The translations under genes and the position numbers were made by a program. The notes under the pieces were generated by a model. The model worked only from the letters and a program-made list of their open reading frames with translations. It was not told where the DNA came from and did no database searches. Shown here piece after piece: positions 28,373 to 38,700 of a stretch of DNA of 64,000 nucleotides. The first letter of the stretch is position 1. Every line of letters begins with the position of its first letter. Origin of the DNA: Lunatibacter salilacus. Lineage in GTDB: Bacteria; Bacteroidota; Bacteroidia; Cytophagales; Cyclobacteriaceae. The DNA lies in NCBI RefSeq assembly GCF_009797935.1, contig NZ_VOLC01000025.1, positions 1-64,000 of the forward strand, given 5' to 3'.

Positions 28373-29161
28373 CTATTCAAACTTAATGGCGCGAAACTTG
28401 TCCAGTTCGTGAAGAGAATTCTCTATCGTCGGAGTCCAGGACCACTTTACCATCTTTCCGGAATCATGGTCAAGCCTGCAAAAATTGGCGTTCCATACCG
28501 TGCCACTTTTCGGGGGTACTGGAGAAACGAGTTCTAATGATTTATAGGATATAAAAACCTCCGCTCTCCATGAGGTAATCTTTTCACCAAGTGCTTGCCG
28601 CCCCCCCTCTATTTCAACTTTATTGAGTGTTCCATACGTATTCCTATCATACTCGTTAAAGGGTATCCAACTTACTCCATTCTTCGAGTTGGAGATAGTA
28701 AGAAGTAATTGCTTGCCAAACTGGTTCACCTCATATTCAAAATATACTGGATCTTGTTTATCCGGTTGAAAAAAAACCTCAAAAACATCACCATTCCAAA
28801 TTTTATCCATGTCTTCATAATCCGAGGTGGTAATTATGTCATCCTCACCTTGGAAGAGCACATAGATGCCTTTTTCCGATGACAAGACTTTGAATTTACT
28901 TTTATAATTTGATCCCTCCGGATCCAGTTTAGTAAGTGGTAACCATTCGGTTTTTTCCCATTCAGGATTATCTCCACTGCCCGTGATATGGAATTCACTG
29001 CACCTTTTGACCAAAAACGGCTCTTGGGTATCGTTTGTTAATTCATTGGCAAGGCCATGTGAGGAGCTATCGACCAAAGATTGTGAAAAAGAACATACAC
29101 ATAATAAATTAGCTAAAACGATAGCCACTGTTCCTTTGGTCCTTGTTATGATTCTAATCAT
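28373..29161 (-). CDS. carbohydrate-binding CBM9-like secreted protein
   Basis: A 262-residue exported protein with a signal peptide (about 1-27, ending CVCSFSQ). The body is a CBM9-like beta-sandwich: FHITGSGDNPEWEKTEWLPL at the start, IYVLFQGEDD, then NGDVFEVFFQPDKQDPVYFE, WRAEVFISYKSLELVSPVPP and WNANFCRLDHD. These are hallmarks of the CBM9-like-1 family of Bacteroidota, where W/DxVEVFxxP precedes the ligand face. It probably binds sugar at the cell surface or in the periplasm. It is encoded 24 bp after the quinoprotein-like cytochrome gene in the same direction, so binding and oxidation may be coupled. Confidence 0.82.
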   Translation of the reverse strand: MIRIITRTKGTVAIVLANLLCVCSFSQSLVDSSSHGLANELTNDTQEPFLVKRCSEFHITGSGDNPEWEKTEWLPLTKLDPEGSNYKSKFKVLSSEKGIYVLFQGEDDIITTSDYEDMDKIWNGDVFEVFFQPDKQDPVYFEYEVNQFGKQLLLTISNSKNGVSWIPFNEYDRNTYGTLNKVEIEGGRQALGEKITSWRAEVFISYKSLELVSPVPPKSGTVWNANFCRLDHDSGKMVKWSWTPTIENSLHELDKFRAIKFE

Positions 29162-29185
29162 ATGAAATCCATTCTTAGGTTTTGC

Positions 29186-30973
29186 CTACTTTTTATCTGA
29201 TGATTGCTTTCTTATTTCCTCCACTTTCAAAGCACTGATTGGGGATGATTCATTACCAAATCTCTTTCTGACATATGTTAATATGGACGCAATGGAGTGA
29301 TTGTCCAAGTGGTCATGTCCAGGCATAAAACCGTTATAGGTCTTTCCGTTGACCTCTATATCTCCCTGCATTCCATTCAGAACAATATCAATTAATCTAT
29401 CCTCGTCTCCTGTGACCCACTCTGAATCGACCAACGGGGGAAAACGGTTATTGTCCCCTTTCCCATCGCCTTGGTGGCATGCTGTACAGTAGGTATTATA
29501 CAGTATCCGGCCGCTGTACGTATCACCCTCCTGTATCAGATCCTTTACCGGATCAGGATCCCTGATATAGCTTTGGGTCTCCTTGCGGTCCTCCATTGCA
29601 ATCAGCTGTTCGTCACTGAACAAATCTTTATCCCCCTTGTACATTACCCTCCAGATTTTTCCTTTGTTGGACTCGCTGATATACAGGGAACCATCCGGAC
29701 CTGCCGAAAGTCCCATGGGCCTATAGTCGGCATCGCTTGTATTTTTAACGATATTCACCCCAGCGAACCCGTCAGCGAAGACCTCCCATGTCCCTTTCGG
29801 AATGCCATCGTCATCAAAGGGCACAAAACAAACTATGAATCCGGCCATAGGATAGGGAGCCCGGTCCGTTGAGCCATGAAAAGCTACGAATGCACCGTTA
29901 TTATACCGTTTTGGAAATTGATCCCCATGATAGAACATAACGTCCATAGGGGCCCAGTGTCCGGGAAACGCTATCACGGGCTCGTCATATTCACTCGCCC
30001 TACCTACAATTTTGCCATCACCACCATACCCAGGTTGCAGGACGTTTTTCTTTTGAATCTGGTCATAATAGGCATAGGGCCACCCATAGTCAGAACCTTT
30101 GGTCACCTTCATCAGAACTTCGGCGGGCAGCATTGCGGCCTGCCAACCTGTATAAAGGTCAGGAAAAATAGTATGGAAATTATCGATTCCATTTCCAACC
30201 GCATATAGGCTTTCATCCTTCGGGTTCCACTCCATCCCCACAACACTTCTTATACCAGTGGCAAATTTAGTCCCATCCTCTTGGGTAAGACCGATCCTCT
30301 CGGCATCAAAACGCCATATTCCGGCATGTTTCTCCAGCTCTGGACATGGATCAATTCCTTTCCCGTTGGGAATGCCTACCGGCCCATATAGATCTATATC
30401 CTGACAAGCGTCAGATGGGCTTCCAAAGGGCACATACATATTTCCCTCTTGATCAAAGGCAACTGGTTTTGTAGTATGCCAGTTTCTATCGACGTTGGGA
30501 TCCATATCTGTAAGCACTATTTCTGTCTCACCCGTAGGGACCAATTCGCCCTGAGCCAATTTGGTCCGAAATATATATTTCTTGGTACTGGTATATAGGA
30601 AACCTTTATGTATTGTGAGACCGGTGGCGCCGCTACCTCTATCGATGTAATCCCCGAAATGGACAATGCTGTCCATCTTGCCGTCCTTGTCAAGGTCGCG
30701 CATGGCAATAGTGCCTTTCCCATCTTCTGAACTCTGAAGTTGAGCGTAGACATCTCCATTGTCGTTTACGGCGATATGCCTAGTATTGCCGATACTGTCA
30801 ACGACCACCAACGCTTCGAAACCTCCTGGTAAAAAAATGCCACCGTTATCCTTATCGGAGCTCGGCAAAGTAGTTACCGATGGATTAGAACACTGGGCAA
30901 ACACAAATACTAAAAACAAGCTCAACGGCCCATTATTAAAACTGGGTATGTGCTGCCTAATCTCTAAGTTCAT
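29186..30973 (-). CDS. sorbosone-dehydrogenase-like beta-propeller fused to cytochrome c
   Basis: A 595-residue lipoprotein (lipobox FVFAQC, Cys28). Residues about 40-445 form a six-bladed propeller of the L-sorbosone/soluble glucose dehydrogenase (PQQ) superfamily (GGFEALVVVDSIGNTRHIAV; YVPFGSPSDACQDIDLYGP; GIRSVVGMEWNP; GSDYGWPYAYYD; LYISESNKGKIWRV). Residues about 485-580 are a class I cytochrome c with CTACH (near 497) and a later FMPGHDHL that can supply the methionine ligand. It would oxidise an aldose or similar in the periplasm and pass electrons through its own haem. The substrate is unknown. It precedes the CBM9-like gene and belongs to locus 1. Confidence 0.85.
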   Translation of the reverse strand: MNLEIRQHIPSFNNGPLSLFLVFVFAQCSNPSVTTLPSSDKDNGGIFLPGGFEALVVVDSIGNTRHIAVNDNGDVYAQLQSSEDGKGTIAMRDLDKDGKMDSIVHFGDYIDRGSGATGLTIHKGFLYTSTKKYIFRTKLAQGELVPTGETEIVLTDMDPNVDRNWHTTKPVAFDQEGNMYVPFGSPSDACQDIDLYGPVGIPNGKGIDPCPELEKHAGIWRFDAERIGLTQEDGTKFATGIRSVVGMEWNPKDESLYAVGNGIDNFHTIFPDLYTGWQAAMLPAEVLMKVTKGSDYGWPYAYYDQIQKKNVLQPGYGGDGKIVGRASEYDEPVIAFPGHWAPMDVMFYHGDQFPKRYNNGAFVAFHGSTDRAPYPMAGFIVCFVPFDDDGIPKGTWEVFADGFAGVNIVKNTSDADYRPMGLSAGPDGSLYISESNKGKIWRVMYKGDKDLFSDEQLIAMEDRKETQSYIRDPDPVKDLIQEGDTYSGRILYNTYCTACHQGDGKGDNNRFPPLVDSEWVTGDEDRLIDIVLNGMQGDIEVNGKTYNGFMPGHDHLDNHSIASILTYVRKRFGNESSPISALKVEEIRKQSSDKK

Positions 30974-31902
30974 TTTTCTTCTACTAAGTTAAGTTTTCAA
31001 TTTTTACCTTATCATTATCATTCTGGTGCCACCAAACCTTCCTCCTATTATTATAGTCACCTTGCATGTTTGGCAAGGCAAGAGCATCTGCCAATCCTTG
31101 CGGAGAGCTTTACGCCTCCATACTTATAAATTCAATTCTATTTTTCCACATATAAGCGAAATCATGGGTAACCGCCTTAGTTAAAAAAATCATTATTTAC
31201 CATTTCCACAGAGGTTAGTGCAATATATAATAAAATGTATATATAATAAAAAAACTTTTATTTTATTGCCATCTATTTATTAAACCTTAATATTTTCTAT
31301 TAAACCTTTCGTTTCAACAGATTAAAATGTATCTGTAAGTTTATAATCGCTGTCGGCGTCTAGAAGGATACTTTATCCTCCCTACAATCTTGGTGGGTCT
31401 ACATACGGGCTGTCAGAAAAAAACTGTCCAATATTTTTGTTTCTCCCATCCTAACCCACAATCCGCCAAGTGGGATCTTAAAAGACAGCATGGATTGAAT
31501 TACTAGGAATTGCTTCGGCTCAATTTTCATATCCTCTATATAAACGGCACTTGAGGAGTAGTCACATCAACTCTCTCTTTAGAAATTCCAACTTCTAGTT
31601 TTTCCCTTGTATCTTTTCGTGAATTGATAGGATCGGTATGCGAAAGGTGTGCGACAAAAAAATTACACTTATCTCCTATATCGTTAGGCATTCCGGACAA
31701 AGCTTTCGCTACTGTAATCCGCTTTAATCGAAAACGGCTGTTTTGGGAACATCAATATTTGTTGGATCAGCTATAAAAACAAAAAAAGCATTGACCGCAG
31801 ATACTTCAACTATTTCCTAGATAATAGGCACATTAGCATTGATACACACTATTTCGCAGGGATAATTGGCCGATTGGGTTTCGAAATTTGGTTAGTGAAA
31901 TT
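30974..31902. other. long intergenic region with faint coding remnant
   Basis: Most of this 930-bp gap is AT-rich and shows no gene. Between about 31530 and 31830 the minus strand contains an open stretch reading TVAKALSGMPNDIGDKCNFF, then VAHLSHTDPINSRKDTREKL, preceded in another frame by IVEVSAVNAFFVFIADPTNI. It looks like the decayed C-terminal end of an enzyme, but I cannot name it. The stretch next to 30974 should hold the promoter of the dehydrogenase gene. Confidence 0.45.
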
Positions 31903-33168
31903 TCATAAGGCCTCAAATTTCACTACAGCTTTTTCAATATCATTAATTCGATCAACAACCAAAGTATATACATAAGTATCTTTACCATGAAATGTTTCGG
32001 AGTTGGATATTTTCAAATCATCCGAATTGAATGTTAACATTCTTTCTGACTCTATTTTAACCGATAGCTGGGTATTGCAAAGTTGTCCATTGAGCTTAGC
32101 AGTTTCAAGGAAATCAATGTCAAATTTATTATCATGAATTTGCACTTTGGTACAAACATGATGTACAAGTTGATCTCTAAATGATGAAGAATTCTTGGCC
32201 AATAAAGTTTCGGGTTTATCATTGTATGGCTTTAAAAGTTCTACCCAGGCATCGACAATTTCGGAATTGCGATTTGGGTCTGCATGTAGTAGATTTGGCC
32301 AATGTAAACCGCAAGTGGTTCCAATTACTACCCCTTCTGGTTTGGCACTAAAAGCATCCCAATTAAGCAAATCTTCTCCTCGGTCAACGGTAATAACTCC
32401 AGAATCAACACCAAATAAGCCAAATTGAGCACCCTCTGCATTAAACATATTTTCGAAAGGAGTACTGATGTATTCAATTCCACGTTTCTTTACCACTTCT
32501 GCCATACTGATTGGATGATCACCTGTTAAACCAAAACCATGTAGAAAAGCGGTAGGAACAAAAGAAGATGGAAAAGAACCTAATTGATTTTGATTCAGCA
32601 ATTCTTCATAATAATCAAGATGAAGTTCAACCTGGTCAAGAGGTCGCATCGTTCCCGAGCTGTCCGCCCATTCTGCCCTTGTCATGTTTTCATCTTCCCA
32701 ATATTCATGCCCTACACCATGCAATGTGAGCTCATAGTGATTTTGATTATTTCTTATAATATCTGCTGCCTCATCCAACCAAGGCCCCACCCATTTACTG
32801 TTCTCCCATTTCTCACGCATCCACGTAATCGTGGGCACATTTCTCAAAATATTTTCTCTGTCCCACTCACAAAGAATGGTAGCTGCCTGTGGACGTACTC
32901 CTAGTTTTTTTCCCAAATCTACGATAGCTTGATAATCCGCAGGAACATGATTACGGTTAATTCCCGTACGGTATGGCTCCTGGCGGTCATGGCCGTCTTT
33001 ACCAGACCACCAGCCCACATCATCTATGACTATCTGAATTGGAATGGGTATTGACACACTCAGTCCAGCGTTGCGAACGGATTTCTTTCGTGCAAAGTCA
33101 ACGAAATTTGAAAATGCAAGTCCTGCACCCATAAATGCAGATTTAGTTGTAAATTCACGTCTATCCAT
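31903..33168 (-). CDS. polysaccharide-deacetylase-like exported protein
   Basis: A 421-residue protein with a Tat-like N-terminus (MDRREFTTKSAFMGAGLAFS). The core starts PIQIVIDDVGWWSGKDGHD, an Asp-Asp start like that of DUF2334/NodB-type deacetylases, followed by LTLHGVGHEYWEDENMTRAE, whose histidines could bind a metal, and FVPTAFLHGFGLTGDHPIS. The last 70 residues form a beta-rich end. It probably removes acyl groups or hydrolyses a glycan derivative in the periplasm, but the catalytic set is not fully recognisable. It is the most upstream gene of locus 1, separated by 930 bp from the dehydrogenase, so it has its own promoter. Confidence 0.6.
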   Translation of the reverse strand: MDRREFTTKSAFMGAGLAFSNFVDFARKKSVRNAGLSVSIPIPIQIVIDDVGWWSGKDGHDRQEPYRTGINRNHVPADYQAIVDLGKKLGVRPQAATILCEWDRENILRNVPTITWMREKWENSKWVGPWLDEAADIIRNNQNHYELTLHGVGHEYWEDENMTRAEWADSSGTMRPLDQVELHLDYYEELLNQNQLGSFPSSFVPTAFLHGFGLTGDHPISMAEVVKKRGIEYISTPFENMFNAEGAQFGLFGVDSGVITVDRGEDLLNWDAFSAKPEGVVIGTTCGLHWPNLLHADPNRNSEIVDAWVELLKPYNDKPETLLAKNSSSFRDQLVHHVCTKVQIHDNKFDIDFLETAKLNGQLCNTQLSVKIESERMLTFNSDDLKISNSETFHGKDTYVYTLVVDRINDIEKAVVKFEAL

Positions 33169-33439
33169 GTTTTACTTCCAAATATTTGTTAAAATTTGAT
33201 TTACCTTTTTGAAATATTAATATTCTTCATGCATTATTTTGAATGGATTTTACCCAATACTTGGTAAATAACTCCAGTCTAACTATTTCTCGGATAAACA
33301 AATAAAGCGCTGACGAAGAGGCATTAACTCAAAACCAAAAAAAAAAGTATATAAATTTAAATATTCTTATAAATGTATTCAATATAACTGAATTAGACTA
33401 CATTTACGATTTTCATAATTTCAGTTAATTTAAAGGAAA

Positions 33440-33646
33440 ATCCCGCTTAGGCCTATTCTTTCCACTTAGCCGGAGTTTTAGGATTGGAAATAGCCAATAG
33501 CCCCAGAACTTTGCAGATGGTAAGGGCACTGGCAAAATAATCAGGATAGCCTAAAGGTTTGGTTCCAACATCTTCCAGACCTTCCAAACTTCTGCTACGG
33601 GAGCATTCTCTGTTGCTTCCACTGTGATTTTTTTTACTTGTCCCAT
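33440..33646 (-). pseudogene. SRPBCC and DoxX-like fragments fused by deletion
   Basis: From the ATG at 33646 the minus strand reads MGQVKKITVEATENAPVAEV WKVWKMLEP-like sequence, the start of an SRPBCC/AHSA1-type protein. After a stop it continues LGYPDYFASALTICKVLGLL and AISNPKTPAKWKE, the middle of a DoxX-like membrane protein. Two unrelated genes have thus been joined and both truncated. Confidence 0.6.
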
Positions 33647-33705
33647 TATTTATATACGTTTTGGTTTATTTGATTCAACGTTTCAAATTTACGGCAACGC
33701 CAATT

Positions 33706-33885
33706 TTTAGCCCGGCCTTTGGTTTGGGATTCCTGGCAGCCCCCGTTCTCTCAATCAAATTGAAACAGTAAAAGTCGTGTCACAATTCGCAAAACCTACA
33801 TCGGCAAAGGTTCCCAATCTTGACATCATCTGGGTGTCCATCTTCAAGTGAAACACTGGCGTGAATCCTGATGGTCGGCTACGAC
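33706..33885 (+). pseudogene. degraded third copy of the MSQFE gene and leader
   Basis: The leader piece (CCTTTGGTTTGGGATTCCTG…) and the following GTGTCACAATTCG…CCTACATCGGCAAAGG match the gene at 50528 and its upstream region. The copy has several indels, a TGA inside (…TTCAAGTGAAACACTGG) and stops at ATGGTCGGCTACGACGG, where a GNAT fragment begins. Confidence 0.75.
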
Positions 33886-34110
33886 GGTTTTCAAAAGGAA
33901 CATTGGAACAGGGGATATGCTACGGAAGCATCATTGGGTTTGCTGGAATACGGCTGTCAGGGTTTTGTATTAAAGAAAATCCTATCGTCGGCGCATATTG
34001 GGAATATTGCTTCCCGCAGACTGATGGAAAAAATAGGTATGAGGTATGTCGATGACAGGTTTCAATACGGCTGTTTACAGGCTTATTATGAGATTGGAAA
34101 AGATGAATAA
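33886..34110 (+). pseudogene. GNAT acetyltransferase C-terminal fragment
   Basis: The reading frame that enters from the MSQFE-gene remnant continues QKEHWNRGYATEASLGLLEY, then VLKKILSSAHIGNIASRRLM and EKIGMRY. This is the acetyl-CoA-binding half of a RimJ/RimL-type GNAT enzyme (W-x-x-GYATEA, and N-x-x-S-x-x-L-x-E-K-I-G-M). The N-terminal half is absent, so it is a fragment even though the frame is open with an apparent ATG at 33871. Confidence 0.75.
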
Positions 34111-34352
34111 GTGAGAAGAAATATATGATCTTCTGTAGTGATTTAGGTCATTTTCCTCATTGTTTAGTCATGGTAAATTCATCTAAACTTTAGATTTTCT
34201 TCTTTAAGGTAAACATAATATTTTTTGATAAATCAATGCGATTGATTTTTATTTATTTGATATTCAGTTATTTAATAATATTTTTTAATTCGTTAATTAA
34301 TTATTAATGTTTTATTCATCCCCTCGGGACTAAGTTGAGCCAAATTGCAAAT

Positions 34353-34369
34353 TAGTCATACGTTGACTA
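34353..34369. promoter_or_regulatory. inverted repeat, possible operator of locus 2
   Basis: TAGTCA-TACGT-TGACTA is a 6-bp inverted repeat with a 5-bp spacer, 31 bp before the ATG of the first locus 2 gene. A site of this size could bind a dimeric regulator, but it also could arise by chance. Confidence 0.3.
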
Positions 34370-34399
34370 GTCTAGATTATTTAAACCCAAAATATCACT

Positions 34400-35644
34400 A
34401 TGAAGTACTTAATTTTCCTCCTGTTATTTACACAATTTATTCATTGTTTTGGTGTAGCCCAACAGCATAGCACATCCCATATTAGCATAAAAGAATTTAA
34501 CGTATTACCCGAAAACACTCCGGCAGAAAATACCTCAAACCTTCAAAAAGCTATAGATTGGGCTTCAACTTACGGTGCAGCTTTATATATCGATCCGACA
34601 GATCAACCCTATTCATTAAATAGTGGATTGGTCCTTAAACAGAATGTATCGCTAATTGGTGTACATGGTCCAACACCCAGGGGCACGAAACATCCTACGA
34701 AAAATATGCCGGTTGGTAGCGTCTTTAAAATAGAAGATGCAGCCAGTGCCTTCATTACTGTAGAATCCGCAACCCAGATCAGAGGAATCCAGTTTTGGTA
34801 TGGAAATCAAGAGCTTGATGATCCCCAAAAAGTTATTAAATACCCACCCACAATTCAAACCAGCAAAACATCAAGTACCCAAGGGGTGACTTTGTCCAAT
34901 CTTACTTTTTATGGAGAATATATGGCAATGGATTTTACCGCTTCTAGGGAATTTATTTGTGAACTGATTCTAATTGAGCATTGCTATGGCTATCCGTTAA
35001 GCGGTGAGTTTATAAAAATTGATTATTGCTATGATATTCCCCGGTTTCTCCACACCCATGTGAATCCAGCCATTATGCGGAAAATCGGACTTAGGTTTTC
35101 TAAAGCAGTAATTGATAATGTTGTGGCAAATAAAACCTTTGCTTATTCCATTAATCATACGGACAATGCCCAACTGATAGACGTATTCACATTCGGTACG
35201 TGGGGCGGAATTCATCTTGGAGATGAGAGCTATGGTCAACTAACTAATTTCAATTTAGATTGTGTCGCAGTTGGAATTTTTAAGCAAGGAAACAACACCA
35301 AAAATCGCAATTGGATGATAGCCCAAGGTTCCATTATCGCAAATGCTGGAGCTACCGTGGAGGAAACGCATCCAATAATAATCGAAGGCGAAGGGCACAC
35401 GGCGTTTACCAATGTCGAGGCATTTTCAGGTGGAAACGGAGCATTAACAAACGTCGGCAAGTCAATAGATTTCATGTTAGTACGGGGTGAAAAAAAATTG
35501 ACAATATCCCTGATTGGATCACGAATGCGCAATTACGAGTCCGCAGATCCGATCACTATTCAGAATCCATTCGCCGTAATTCAGGCTGTTGCATGTGTTG
35601 ATAAGGATGAAAATCTCTTTAACAAGATATTAGGTGATGACTAA
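34400..35644 (+). CDS. exported right-handed beta-helix (pectate-lyase-superfamily) protein
   Basis: A 414-residue protein with a signal peptide ending FGVAQQ. The N-terminus matches the pectate_lyase_3 opening: ISIKEFNVLPENTPAENTSN, then LQKAIDWASTYGAALYIDP and a turn-rich stretch of short strands (VSLIGVHGPTPRG; VTLSNLTFYGEYMAMDF; IHLGDESYGQLTNFNLDCVA). No conserved polygalacturonase or lyase catalytic motif is obvious, so it may bind or cleave an acidic or mannose-type polymer. It is the first gene of locus 2, 132 bp upstream of SusC, on the same strand. It could also be a phage-tail-spike-like binding protein; the fold call is stronger than the activity call. Confidence 0.65.
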   Translation: MKYLIFLLLFTQFIHCFGVAQQHSTSHISIKEFNVLPENTPAENTSNLQKAIDWASTYGAALYIDPTDQPYSLNSGLVLKQNVSLIGVHGPTPRGTKHPTKNMPVGSVFKIEDAASAFITVESATQIRGIQFWYGNQELDDPQKVIKYPPTIQTSKTSSTQGVTLSNLTFYGEYMAMDFTASREFICELILIEHCYGYPLSGEFIKIDYCYDIPRFLHTHVNPAIMRKIGLRFSKAVIDNVVANKTFAYSINHTDNAQLIDVFTFGTWGGIHLGDESYGQLTNFNLDCVAVGIFKQGNNTKNRNWMIAQGSIIANAGATVEETHPIIIEGEGHTAFTNVEAFSGGNGALTNVGKSIDFMLVRGEKKLTISLIGSRMRNYESADPITIQNPFAVIQAVACVDKDENLFNKILGDD

Positions 35645-35776
35645 AATTATACGACATCGATTTCCATAAATTTTCTTAACCCAAAAAATCATGCATTATT
35701 CTACTCCACCCTGAACATTTTCAAAAACTCATGAAATTCAACAATAACCTATAAAAACATAATTGATTCAATACAT

Positions 35777-38700
35777 ATGAAAGCAATTTACTTGTTAACC
35801 ATTTTGCTCATTTGCCCATTATTCCTGTCAGCTCAAGATGGAATAATAAGAGGTACAGTGACTGATAGTGCGGATGGCACCACCTTGCCAGGAGTTAATG
35901 TCGTCTTAAATAGTAACGGAGCAAGAGTCGGTGGAACGATAACCGACATTAATGGAGCTTATTCTATAAACGTCCCAGCCAATGCAACACAATTGGTTTT
36001 TATTTTCCTAGGTATGGAGACTGTAACGGAAATCATTGATGGAAGAAACATCATCGATGTAGCTATGATAACTGACCAAAAAGAATTGGAGGAATTTATC
36101 GTAGTAGGTTATGGATTTGCGGAAAAGGCAACCTTAACTGGCTCTGTAAGTGCTATTGACAACCGAGAAATTCAAACCACCACGCATTCAAGCTTGGCCC
36201 AAAAGCTTCAAGGTAAAGTGGCAGGGCTTAACATCCGTCAAAATTCTGGACAACCTGGATCGTTTGACAATTCAATAAACATACGCGGTTTTGGTACCCC
36301 TATGTTTGTAATTGACGGCATCATAAGAAATGATCCAGGCGCCTTCCAACGTATAAATCCCGAGGACATTGAGAGCATCTCCGTTTTGAAAGACGCGTCG
36401 GCAGCTGTATATGGAATTGGTGCAGCAAATGGAGTAATAATCGTCACTACCAAACAGGGAAATCGGGGGAAAACTTCATTTACCTATAATGCCGTCTCAG
36501 GTATTACCCGACCTACTGGTATCCCAATTATGTCTTCTACTTCCCAGTTTGCCCAAATGCGCAATGATGCGAATATTTATGGCCCGGGAGCGGGAATTCC
36601 CTACTATACTCGAGACGAGCTTCAGAGGTACATGGAAGGCACTTTGCCCGGTTATACCAATGTCGATTGGTATGATGCCACTATGAAAGACTATGCCCGC
36701 CAAACCCAGCACAACCTATCTGTAAGTGGTGGGGGTGAAAAAGTGCTATACTATTTAGGATTGGAATATGTGGAAGATGGTGGATTACTTCGAAGCAATG
36801 ACATGAATTATAGCAGATTCAACCTAAGAAGTAATATAACAGCCGACCTAACTGATAATCTCCAGGCCAGACTTATGATTTCTGGAAGGTATGATAAACA
36901 AACAGAACCTGGGGACAACTTCTTTAATATTTTTAAAACAACCCGGGTTACACTTCCTACGGAGAGGCCGTTTGCCAATGATAATCCACTCTATCCGGGA
37001 TTTGTATCCTCGGGATTTCAAACACCTACTGTAATAGCAGACCGTGACTTGTCAGGTTATACTGAAGTAGAAAACAGAGCAGTTCAAACCATGGCTGAGT
37101 TGAGGTATACAGTTCCCTATGTAAAAAACCTAGTCATTACCGGAACCGGGGCATTTGATACGGGTAACATCATGTTTAAAAACTTGTACAAAGGATTTAC
37201 CACATATACTTATACTCCAGCTACAGATACATACAACCCGCTGATTCAGAGGGCCGATCAGAATATCAGTGCCCGAACAGATGTGGGCAATACCTACACC
37301 CTTCGTTTATCTGCCGATTATAAAACAAAAATTGGCCAAAACCATGATATCTCAGGTACGCTCGTTGCGGAGCAAATCAAAGGCTGGAGTAGGTGGCAAT
37401 CTGCTAGAAGGTATTATGGCGACTTCTACACGAGTGATCAAATACGTTTCGCTGGGCAAACCAACCTGCAGAATGATGGGCAGGACGATGTGAATTCCAG
37501 GATTAGCTATATAGGTAGGGTAAATTATGCATTCTCTCAAAAATATCTAATTGAAGCTGCTTTTAACTACAACGGTTCTTTCAGGTACCACCCGGAAAGA
37601 AGATTTGGATTTTTTCCTGTTGTATCAGCGGGCTGGAGAATCTCCGAGGAAAACTTCATTTTAAATAATGCCCCAGCAATAAACGAACTTAAGATTCGCG
37701 GCTCCTACGGAGTAATTGGTTCTGATGAGGGAGCACCATTTCAATACCTTCCGGGATTTACTTTTGGTGGTGTTAGTACTTGGGAATTTTCCAATAACAA
37801 CCTAACAAATGGACTAGCTTCGCCGGAAATAACCAACAGGCTATTAACTTGGTCTACTAACCACTTATCGGATATCGGATTTGATCTTACAATGTGGAAC
37901 GGGAAGTTAGAGATCATCGCGGATGTGTATAATAGGGAACGAAGAGGGCAGCTGGCAAGACGTACTATATCCCTCCCCAATACCTTTGGTGGTACTCTTC
38001 CAGAAGAAAATCTGAACAGTAGCCGTCAGGTTGGCTTTGAATTTTCCTTGGGACACACCAATTCTATTAATGATTTCCAATACACTGTAAGAGGTAATTT
38101 CAATTTTAGCCGCTACATGACATTATACCAAGAAAGGGCTCCATTTCAAAGCCAACGCGACAGGTGGCTTCACGGAGAGGAAAATCGATGGGGCAACAGA
38201 CAAATCGGTTATATAGTAACAGGACAATTCCAAAGCCAAGAAGAAGTATGGAATGGCCCGGTATACGGGGGCGCATTGGGAGGTATGAGGGAACTTCCCG
38301 GGGATTTCATGTATGAAGATGTAAACAACGACGGAATCATTAATGAAGAGGATGCAAGAACACCACTAAATTACGGTGCAACACCGTTAGTCAACTTTGG
38401 TGCAACTTTTGGCGCACAATGGAAAGGTTTTGATCTGAACCTACATTTTCAAGGTGCTGGCGGATATACCATGCGATTCAGTGAAGTGTATGGAGAAATG
38501 TTTGCGTTCAGGGGTAATCTGCCAGCATACTTTTTCGATAGGTGGCACCAAGAGGATCCCTATAATTTGGATAGTGAGTGGATCGCTGGTGAATGGCCCG
38601 CCACCCGCTTTAATGGAGACGTTGGAATGCTATACGCGGAAAGTTCTGTATGGCGAAGGAATTCTTCTTTTGTAAGATTAAAAAGTATGGAGTTTGGATA

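Noticed and set aside
33871-34110. GNAT ORF as a complete gene with ATG at 33871
   Set aside because: The ATG and first codons belong to the MSQFE-gene remnant and the N-terminal GNAT half is missing.
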